From: Chloroflexota bacterium
Lineage (GTDB): Bacteria > Chloroflexota > Dehalococcoidia > Lucifugimonadales > Australimonadaceae
Reading direction: 5' to 3'
DNA length: 7,055 nt
Assembly: GCA_022574265.1 (NCBI GenBank)
Contig: JACZSI010000093.1
Coordinates: forward strand, 1-7,055
Shown here in pieces: positions 1 through 5,022 of this stretch (the first letter of the stretch is position 1; each line of letters starts with the position of its first letter). The notes below the pieces were generated by a model, which was not told the origin of the DNA, ran no database searches, and saw only the letters and a program-made list of their open reading frames with translations. The position numbers were made by a program, and so were the translations under genes.

Positions 1-97
1 CGATGTCGAAGGCGACCACGCGGTGGCCCTGCTCGACGGCATGGCGGACGGCGAAGGAGCCTGCGAGGCCGCAGCCTCCGGTGACGAGGATGTTCAC
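1..97 (-). CDS. NAD-dependent epimerase/dehydratase, N-terminal fragment
   Basis: Only the first 32 codons lie in the window; the gene runs off the left edge. The product begins MNILVTGGCGLAGS and continues with a helix and a second strand ending VVAFD. The Gly7-x-x-Gly10-x-x-Gly13 motif after the first strand and an acidic residue (Asp31) after the second are the nucleotide-binding signature of extended short-chain dehydrogenases that act on nucleotide sugars or related substrates. Leu-Ala replaces the usual Phe-Ile inside the glycine motif, a minor variation. The start is GTG at 97, chosen because GGAGGT (104-109) sits 6 nt upstream and the glycine motif begins at the correct distance. A promoter candidate lies at 129-157, so the gene may be transcribed separately from the operon upstream of it on this strand. 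Substrate cannot be told from this fragment. Confidence 0.85.
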   Translation of the reverse strand, partial: MNILVTGGCGLAGSFAVRHAVEQGHRVVAFDI

Positions 98-128
98 GGC
101 GGCACCTCCGGTGGGGCGTGTGGCGAGC

Positions 129-157
129 GGGATAGCACCGGCCGTCTGGGATGTCAA
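129..157 (-). promoter_or_regulatory. Promoter candidate for the epimerase gene
   Basis: On the minus strand a perfect -35 box TTGACA (152-157) is followed after 17 bp by TATCCC (129-134), which is preceded by TG in the extended -10 position. Transcription would start near 122, about 25 nt before the GTG codon. The -10 box is weak (3 of 6), so the call rests on the -35 box, spacing and extended TG. A 6-bp inverted repeat overlaps the -35 box. Confidence 0.5.
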
Positions 158-173
158 TGGCGGCACGATTGAC
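153..173. repeat. Inverted repeat GTCAAT-N9-ATTGAC over the -35 box
   Basis: Perfect 6-bp arms lie at 153-158 and 168-173 with 9 bp between them. The centre-to-centre distance is 15 bp rather than a full helical turn multiple. One arm covers five of the six bases of the epimerase -35 box, so a repressor site is possible. The arms are short and could arise by chance. Confidence 0.3.
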
Positions 174-232
174 GGGGGCTTTCCCGCACCCGTGACCTCG
201 TCGCCGCACAGCCCTTTCGACCATCCCCCCGT

Positions 233-317
233 CCCCCTTCCTGGCCAGGAAGGGGGTGAAGAAGAGAGATACGGGGGACACCCCCGTGCCCCCGGCAGAG
301 GGGCGCAGCCCCTCTGC
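233..317. repeat. Cluster of three consecutive GC-rich hairpins (intergenic element)
   Basis: The non-coding stretch 98-338 holds three inverted repeats in 85 bp. The first (233-256) is a perfect 24-bp palindrome with arms CCCCCTTCCTGG and CCAGGAAGGGGG. The second has ACGGGGG (271-277) and CCCCCGT (281-287) around a 3-nt loop. The third has GCAGAGGGG (295-303) and CCCCTCTGC (309-317) around a 5-nt loop. On the minus strand they follow the FAH-family gene by 21 nt, and the second hairpin is followed by the pyrimidine tract ATCTCTCTTCTTC, so they could end transcription or protect the 3' end. The modular structure looks like a dispersed intergenic repeat; only one copy is present here, so this remains inference. 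I see no gene in 98-338. Confidence 0.7.
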
Positions 318-338
318 ACTCCCTGTCATGTGCGTCTC

Positions 339-1298
339 CTAGGGGCGTACCTCGTATTCGCGGACCATGGGCCCGGTGCTCTCGCCGGGCGCGAAGTTCG
401 CCCACGTTTCGGTGGAGGCGACGACCCGGTTCCTCAGCACGCCGATCCCCTCGATCTCCAGCTCGATCTCGTCGCCGTCGTGCAGCTCCTTGTCGCCGGC
501 GAACGTCCCGAGCGAGATGATGTCCCCGGCCTCCATCGGCGTGTAGTCGGAGCAGTATGCCAGGACCTCGTATGCGTCGAAGATCATGTTGGCCGTGTTC
601 CCGCTCCGGCGCGTGGTGCCGTTGACGCGGACCTCCATCGCGAGGTTGTGGGGGTCCGGCAGCTCCTTCTTCGTCACGACCCACGGGCCCATGGGGCAGA
701 AGGTCCCGAAGTTCTTGGCGTAGGCGTAGGGCTGGCCCATCCGGGCGCGCTCGCGCTGCCGGTTGCGCGCAGAGACGTCGTTGCAGATCGTGTAGCCGAA
801 GATGGCGTCGATCGCCTCCGACGGACGGATGTGCCGGCAGTCCCTGCCGACGACCAAGGCCAGCTCGAGCTCCTCGTCGACCTTCTGCGGGAACGGCGGG
901 AGCTCGATGGCATCGCCCGTGGCGATGAGGTTGCTGGCGTATTTGCCGAACACGATCGGCTCGGCGTGGAACTCCAGGTCCATCTCGTCGATGTGCGACT
1001 GAAAGTTCAGCGCCAGCGCGAGGATCTTCCCCGGGCGCAGGACGGGCGGCAGCCAGTGCACGTCGGCGACGACGTGGGGGGCCAGCGAGCCCGCGCTCCT
1101 GAGCTGCGCGATGCCGTCCTCGCCGATGGCGTCGATGTCCACGCCCGACTGGATGATCGACAGCAGCGAGTCGGCGGGTGCGTCCGGGTGCGTCTCGGCG
1201 AGGACGGCGGTCAGGTCGACGACGCCCTCGGCCACGCTCGCGCCCACGCGGGGCTCCGCGGTCCTATCGCTCTCGCGGTGGAACGTCAGCAGCTTCAC
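339..1298 (-). CDS. Fumarylacetoacetate hydrolase (FAH) family protein
   Basis: A 319-residue cytoplasmic enzyme of the FAH superfamily, whose members hydrolyse or decarboxylate 2-oxo and acylpyruvate-type acids in aromatic and sugar-acid breakdown. An N-terminal domain (about 1-85) precedes the catalytic fold. Visible motifs are the lid segment with Asn98, His102 and Glu105; the metal ligands Glu143 and Glu145 in EELELAL with Asp174 in CNDVSAR, at the family spacing of 29 residues; CPMGPW (201-206); and VNGTTRRSGNT (225-235). The late loop usually reading GTPAG is GTFAG here (264-268), a small departure near the active site. The GTG start at 1298 has GGAGGG 5 nt upstream. It begins 13 nt after the amidohydrolase stop, so the two are cotranscribed and probably act in one catabolic route. 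The exact substrate is not determinable. Confidence 0.93.
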   Translation of the reverse strand: MKLLTFHRESDRTAEPRVGASVAEGVVDLTAVLAETHPDAPADSLLSIIQSGVDIDAIGEDGIAQLRSAGSLAPHVVADVHWLPPVLRPGKILALALNFQSHIDEMDLEFHAEPIVFGKYASNLIATGDAIELPPFPQKVDEELELALVVGRDCRHIRPSEAIDAIFGYTICNDVSARNRQRERARMGQPYAYAKNFGTFCPMGPWVVTKKELPDPHNLAMEVRVNGTTRRSGNTANMIFDAYEVLAYCSDYTPMEAGDIISLGTFAGDKELHDGDEIELEIEGIGVLRNRVVASTETWANFAPGESTGPMVREYEVRP

Positions 1299-1311
1299 GT
1301 GATCCCTCCGT

Positions 1312-2484
1312 TCACGCTTCCCCCAGGAACCGCTGGGCGTTGTCCCACATGAGCTTCTTCATCGAGGCCGGCGGGATGCTCTTCCAGCCCGTGACCCGCG
1401 TCGGGGAGTCGGGGAACTCGCACTCGGCGTGCGGGTAGTCCGAGGCGTACATCAAGATGCCGTCGCCCAGGAAGTCCATGACCATCTTGATCATGTCCTC
1501 GTCCTCGACCATCTCGATGCTGGCGAAGAACTGCCCTCCCGTCACGTAGTCGGTGATCTTGCGCTTGAGGTCGGCGGTGAAGCCGACGTAGTGCACCTGG
1601 TCCTCCATCCGCCGCACCCAGAAGGGGAGCCAGCCGACGCCCGACTCCAGGATGCCGAGCCGGAGGTTGGGGTAGCGGTCCAGGATGCCGCCGCCGATGA
1701 ACGAGGCCATGAACTTCATGGCGCCCCACGGGTGCGAGCAGAGGCGCGCCAGGTAGCGGTTGTCGTCCATGTCCCGGTAGCCGGGGAAGTACGGCGGCAC
1801 CCACGTCATGCTGTGGTGGATGATGGCGAGGTTCTTGTCGGCCGCCGCCTTCCAGAAGGGCTCGAGCTGCGGGTGGTCGAGCGGCTGGCCGGGGCCGGGG
1901 TACGGCCAGACGCCGGCGGCCCACGGCTTGTCGCCCCACTTCTGGATCTCGGCGACGGACTCCTCGATGGCGGTGCCCGAGACGACGAGGTGCGCCTTGA
2001 ACCGGTCGGGGTGCGCGCTGCAGTAGTCGTCGACGAACCGGTGGTAGGCGCGGATCAGCCCCATCTCGAGTGCGGGGTCGCCCAGGGTCGAGACGCCGAT
2101 GCCGACGTCCGGCACCATCATGTGGACGTCCGTGCCCTCCTCGTCCATGTCGGCGATCCTGGCGTCGGCCGCGTCGTCGATCACGCCGACGGCCGGGAGC
2201 TTCTTGCCGGAGAATTGCCCCCAGTGCAACCGCTGGTGCGTGTCCTTGTCCTCGCGCGGCTCCGCCTCGCCGAGGGGACGCCGGTAGCCGGTGAGGCCGA
2301 GGGCGTAGTGGTGGCGCTCGGGGTCCTCCCGCGGCGTGGTGGTCTGGTCCGAGCGGGCGCCGACCTTGTAGGGTTCGAGCTCCGGCAGGCGCGCGCGGAA
2401 CTCCTTGTCGAAGTAGGGCTCGAGCGATTCCACGGACGGGTGGACGTGGGTGTCGGCGTCGAAAACCTTCTGACCGTTCAGCAT
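1312..2484 (-). CDS. Amidohydrolase-2 family metal-dependent hydrolase
   Basis: A 390-residue TIM-barrel enzyme of the amidohydrolase-2 (ACMSD-like) family, which hydrolyses or decarboxylates carboxylated and ring substrates with a bound metal. The first strand carries Asp11-Thr-His13-Val-His15, the metal-binding start of the barrel. Further histidines sit at 165 (AHLVVS), 223-224 (IIHHS) and 251 (CSHPWG). The family segment RYPNLRLGILESGVGWLPFW spans about 270-289, YASDYPH gives the barrel-end Asp349, and the C-terminus has the typical DNAQRFLG. An ATG at 2547 would add 21 residues, but it lies upstream of the predicted transcription start; ATG 2484 has GGAGG 6 nt upstream and puts the metal motif at the usual distance. 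It is the first gene of an operon with the FAH-family enzyme and diverges from the aldolase gene. Confidence 0.93.
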   Translation of the reverse strand: MLNGQKVFDADTHVHPSVESLEPYFDKEFRARLPELEPYKVGARSDQTTTPREDPERHHYALGLTGYRRPLGEAEPREDKDTHQRLHWGQFSGKKLPAVGVIDDAADARIADMDEEGTDVHMMVPDVGIGVSTLGDPALEMGLIRAYHRFVDDYCSAHPDRFKAHLVVSGTAIEESVAEIQKWGDKPWAAGVWPYPGPGQPLDHPQLEPFWKAAADKNLAIIHHSMTWVPPYFPGYRDMDDNRYLARLCSHPWGAMKFMASFIGGGILDRYPNLRLGILESGVGWLPFWVRRMEDQVHYVGFTADLKRKITDYVTGGQFFASIEMVEDEDMIKMVMDFLGDGILMYASDYPHAECEFPDSPTRVTGWKSIPPASMKKLMWDNAQRFLGEA

Positions 2485-2527
2485 CGGCTTCCTCCAAAGG
2501 GCCGGACGGGTGCCCGGACCGACGCCG

Positions 2528-2557
2528 AGTATACCGACGGCGCGCACCCGCAGGCAA
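2528..2557 (-). promoter_or_regulatory. Promoter for the amidohydrolase-FAH operon
   Basis: On the minus strand TTGCCT (2552-2557) and TATACT (2528-2533) are separated by 18 bp. The -10 box matches the sigma-70 consensus at 5 of 6 positions and is one of few AT-rich spots in the area. Transcription would start near 2521 and leave a leader of about 36 nt before ATG 2484. This supports the shorter start of the amidohydrolase. Confidence 0.6.
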
Positions 2558-2567
2558 CGCCGCCGTT

Positions 2568-2596
2568 TTGACGCCCCACGGGCGCTCGGCTACCAT
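2568..2596 (+). promoter_or_regulatory. Promoter for the aldolase-SQR-rhodanese gene run
   Basis: TTGACG (2568-2573) and TACCAT (2591-2596) are separated by exactly 17 bp, matching sigma-70 at 5 of 6 and 4 of 6 positions. Transcription would start near 2603, about 25 nt before ATG 2628. The promoter is back to back with the minus-strand one: their -35 boxes are only 10 bp apart, so a regulator bound between them could control both operons. Confidence 0.65.
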
Positions 2597-2627
2597 GCGC
2601 GCTCCAGAGCTTCGCTAGGAGACGACC

Positions 2628-3590
2628 ATGGCGCTGCCTGAGATCAGCGGCATCATCGGGGCCTGCCTCACGCCGTTCAAGGACGGCGGCGGCATCGATT
2701 TCGACGCGCTCCAACAGGAGATCGACTTCATCGTCGCCGATGCCGACGGCATCTCGATCGGCGCGGTCGAGGCTGCCGAGTACACGATGCTGTCGATCGA
2801 GGAGCGCAAGGAGCTCCTGCGCATCGGCACCGAGATGGTGGACAAGCGCGTGCCGGTGCTCGCCGGGACGTCGCACCCCTCGCCGAAGGTCGCGCTCGAC
2901 ATGGCCGAGTACGCTGCGACCATCGGCGCGGACTACGCGCAGGTGCTCATGCCGCTGCGGCCGTGGGGCGGGCAGCCGACGATGGCGGAGCTCATCGACT
3001 ACTTCACGTTCGTGGCCTCCCAGAGCCCGCTTCCGATCGTCGCCTACCACAACCCCGGCCCCGGCGCGGACCCGAACATCGAGGTGACGATCCGCTTCAG
3101 CGAGATCCCCAACATCCAGATCTTCAAGGAGAGCTCGCGGGACATCGTCAAGATCTCGCGGCTGATCGAGGAGATCGAGCTGGCGGGGAACGCCCGCTAC
3201 TTCACGACGATGCAGCCGCTGCTGATGACGCTCATCATGGGCGGCTCGGGCGCGACGATGCCGCCGCCCGGCACCCGCATCGGCGCGCACGTCGTCCGCG
3301 CGTTCCGCGAGGGCGACATGGACGAGGCGAAGCGGTGGCAGCGCGTCTATTCGCTGTTCCCCGCCAAGTGGTCCGCCTACGGATTGCCGCCGGTGATGAA
3401 GTCGGCGATGCGCCACTTCGGCATCGACCTGGGCGACCCGTCGCCGCCGTACAAACCGGTGACGCCGCGCGACCATGCGCAGATCGGGCAGTTCTTCCGC
3501 CAGGTTGGACTGCTGGGGCCGGAGGGAGCACAGGCGCGCTTCTCCGACGTCGTCGCGAACCTCGACAGCGAAGACACGTTCCTGCGGTGA
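2628..3590 (+). CDS. DapA/NAL-superfamily aldolase (dihydrodipicolinate synthase family protein)
   Basis: A 320-residue class I aldolase/lyase of the DHDPS/N-acetylneuraminate lyase superfamily, a cytoplasmic TIM barrel acting on pyruvate-like substrates through a Schiff base. The Schiff-base lysine is Lys167 in IFKESSRD, and the catalytic tyrosine is Tyr140 in AYHNPG. The N-terminus GIIGACLTPFKDGGGIDFDAL is the standard first strand and helix. The GTTGE-type carboxylate-binding motif after strand 2 is replaced by GAVEAAEYTMLS (45-56), which argues against a true lysine-biosynthesis DapA and for a different substrate. The C-terminal extension after about 270 is slightly longer than usual. ATG 2628 has AGGAG (2617-2621) 6 nt upstream. 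Its TGA stop overlaps the GTG of the next gene (GTGA, 3587-3590), indicating translational coupling. Confidence 0.9.
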   Translation: MALPEISGIIGACLTPFKDGGGIDFDALQQEIDFIVADADGISIGAVEAAEYTMLSIEERKELLRIGTEMVDKRVPVLAGTSHPSPKVALDMAEYAATIGADYAQVLMPLRPWGGQPTMAELIDYFTFVASQSPLPIVAYHNPGPGADPNIEVTIRFSEIPNIQIFKESSRDIVKISRLIEEIELAGNARYFTTMQPLLMTLIMGGSGATMPPPGTRIGAHVVRAFREGDMDEAKRWQRVYSLFPAKWSAYGLPPVMKSAMRHFGIDLGDPSPPYKPVTPRDHAQIGQFFRQVGLLGPEGAQARFSDVVANLDSEDTFLR

Positions 3591-3826
3591 GTCCTCTCGT
3601 GCGCATCGGGCTGGTCGTCGGTCTCGTGCTGGCGACGAAGCGGGGCCGCGAGTGGGCCGCGGAGCTGGCCAGGGACGCCTCGGACCTGGCGCTTGCCGCG
3701 TTCCTGCGGCTGACGTCGGGCTTCGGCAGCGAGCTGACCGGATCCGGAGCCGACGAGCAGGCGGCGTGGCGCGAGCGGCGGGCGAGGGACGTCCGCGAGC
3801 GGCGCTCGCCCGGCGGGCCGTCGTGA
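3587..3826 (+). CDS. Small hypothetical protein, possibly membrane-associated
   Basis: A 79-residue ORF that I do not recognise. It starts at GTG 3587, overlapping the aldolase stop, and its own stop overlaps the GTG of the flavoprotein gene (3823-3826), so it fills the gap between the two genes exactly with two GTGA junctions. A short hydrophobic stretch (about residues 5-15, RIGLVVGLVLA) is followed by KRGREW and an amphipathic, alanine-rich helix (about 22-42). The last 25 residues are highly charged and probably disordered, with many arginines. The first hydrophobic stretch is short for a transmembrane helix, so peripheral membrane contact is as likely. Coupled overlaps at both ends support real translation; function is unknown, but the position suggests an accessory role for the flavoprotein. 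Confidence 0.65.
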   Translation: MSPLVRIGLVVGLVLATKRGREWAAELARDASDLALAAFLRLTSGFGSELTGSGADEQAAWRERRARDVRERRSPGGPS

Positions 3827-4974
3827 ACGGCGCACGCCAGCGAATCGTGGTCCTTGGCGGCGGCAGCGGCGGCGTCGTGGCCGCGACGCGCCTCGGCCGC
3901 GCGCTCGGCGCCGAGCACGAGGTGACGCTCGTGGACCGGCGGTCGGAGCACGTCTACATGCCCGCGTTCATGTTCCTGATGGTCGGCCAGCGCCGGCCGA
4001 GCGACATCCAGCGGAAGCTCAAGCGGCTCGAGCGGCGCAACGTGAGCGTCGTGCAGGCGGAGATCACCGGCATCGACGTCAAGGCGCAGCAGGTCGTGCT
4101 TGACGATGGGACGCTGCCCTACGACCACCTCATCATCTCGCTCGGGCTGCGGACGGCGCCCGAGCTGGTGCCGGGCTCGGCCGAGGGGGCGTACCACGCT
4201 TGGGAGCTCGACGCGGCCGTCAAGACGCAGGCAGCGCTCGCCGCGTTCGATGGCGGCCGCATCCTGGTCGGCATCCCGCCGGGGCCCTACCGGTGCCCGC
4301 CGGCGCCGTTCGAGACGCAGTGGATGCTCCACGACTACTTCACGCGCCGCGGCATCCGCGACCGGGTCCAGATCGACTACTTCACGCCCAACCCAGAGCC
4401 GGTCGGCGAGGCGCACGACCCGGCCGTGTGGATGGACGCACAGAGCAGGGCGCGCGGCATCGAGCAGCACTATGACTTCACGGTGGAGTCGGTGGACCCC
4501 GAGGCCAAGGTGGTGCGGGCGCTCTACGGATACACGCTGCCCTACGACCTGCTGTTCCTGGTGCCTCGCCACGAGCCCGCGCAGGTGCTGCTGGACAGCG
4601 GCCTCGTCGACTCGCGCCTGGGCATCGGCGTCGACTACGACACGCTGGCGACGCGGTGGGACAACGTGTACGCGATCGGCGACTGCGCCGACGTGCCGGC
4701 GTCCAAGGCGGGCATCGTCGCGCATCAGGAGGCGGAGGTCGTCGCGCACAACCTGGCCGTGGCGATCACGGGTCATGGGCGGCCGGAGACGCTGCGGCTG
4801 CACACGATATGACTGCTCGCCTTCGGCGCCGGGAGCGCCACGGCGAACCGGACCGTCTACCCGGCCGGGTGGCCTCCGTTCGGCGTGGGCAAGGGCCGCG
4901 TCTGGGGGCCGTCGCCGTTGATATACCAGGCGAAGCTCGCTTTCGAGAAGTGGTGGCTCTGGCGGTACTTCTAG
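3823..4974 (+). CDS. Sulfide:quinone oxidoreductase-like FAD flavoprotein with in-frame UGA (probable selenocysteine)
   Basis: Read through one TGA (codon 330, 4810-4812), this is a 383-residue protein, the usual size of SQR and flavocytochrome c sulfide dehydrogenase-type enzymes. Visible are the FAD dinucleotide fold (Gly12-x-Gly14-x-x-Gly17, with Asp38 ending strand 2), the second flavin segment LIISLGLRTAPELVPG (103-118), Cys158 in PYRCPPAPFE, and the YAIGDCAD motif with Asp287. After the TGA the same frame gives LLAFGAGSA and, at the end, LAFEKWWLWRYF before TAG (4972-4974), which is the family C-terminus. The TGA aligns with the redox cysteine of SQR (C-F-I-E-V-G-G-G-K-A type block; Cys356 in Acidithiobacillus), partner of the cysteine equivalent to Cys158. 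The third SQR cysteine is absent. Stopping at 4812 would remove 53 conserved residues. GTG 3823 overlaps the preceding stop. A nonsense mutation or Cys suppression are the alternatives to Sec. Confidence 0.85.
4810..4812 (+). other. In-frame UGA recoding site, codon 330 of the SQR-like gene
   Basis: The TGA lies between HTI and LLAFGAGSA without any shift of frame. It occupies the position of a conserved redox cysteine in the family, and the coding frame continues for 53 codons to TAG. Selenocysteine is the favoured reading. Confidence 0.75.
4817..4846 (+). promoter_or_regulatory. Candidate bacterial SECIS hairpin in the SQR-like gene
   Basis: Four bases after the TGA a two-part hairpin can form. 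The lower stem is TCGCC (4817-4821) with GGCGA (4842-4846). After a TTC/AC internal loop, the upper stem is GGCGC (4825-4829) with GCGCC (4835-4839), closed by the loop CGGGA. The apical loop begins 17 nt after the TGA and has G as its second base, which fits the bacterial SECIS rules as I recall them (apical loop 16-37 nt downstream, 3-14 nt long, G in the first two positions). A competing 4-bp fold, CGCC-TTC-GGCG (4818-4828), is possible, and hairpins are common in GC-rich DNA. Confidence 0.5.
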
Positions 4975-5022
4975 AGGGCGTCATTCGCGAGTGGTACGCC
5001 GTCGACGAGATGGGAGGGCGTC
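4975..5022 (+). other. 48-nt spacer between SQR-like and rhodanese genes with 11-bp direct repeat
   Basis: GAGGGCGTCAT occurs at 4974-4984 and again at 5014-5024, exactly 40 bp apart. The second copy contains part of the rhodanese ribosome-binding site and the first two bases of its ATG. No terminator-like hairpin with a T run is visible, so transcription should continue into the rhodanese gene. Confidence 0.5.

Noticed and set aside
233..317. CRISPR array or mobile-element ends
   Set aside because: The hairpins differ in sequence, there is no repeat-spacer periodicity, and no transposase or target duplication is visible.
3..1352. Long plus-strand ORF opposite the FAH-family gene
   Set aside because: It is a GC-rich antisense shadow with low-complexity composition and no recognisable domain; the minus strand codes for a clear enzyme.
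2485..2547. Upstream ATG at 2547 for the amidohydrolase
   Set aside because: It lies upstream of the predicted transcription start, lacks a ribosome-binding site and adds residues not seen in the family.
1429..2571. Plus-strand ORF opposite the amidohydrolase
   Set aside because: Antisense shadow rich in Val, Arg, Asp and Gly with no family motifs.
3235..4803. Long minus-strand ORF opposite the aldolase-SQR run
   Set aside because: Arg- and His-rich shadow that crosses three genuine gene boundaries.
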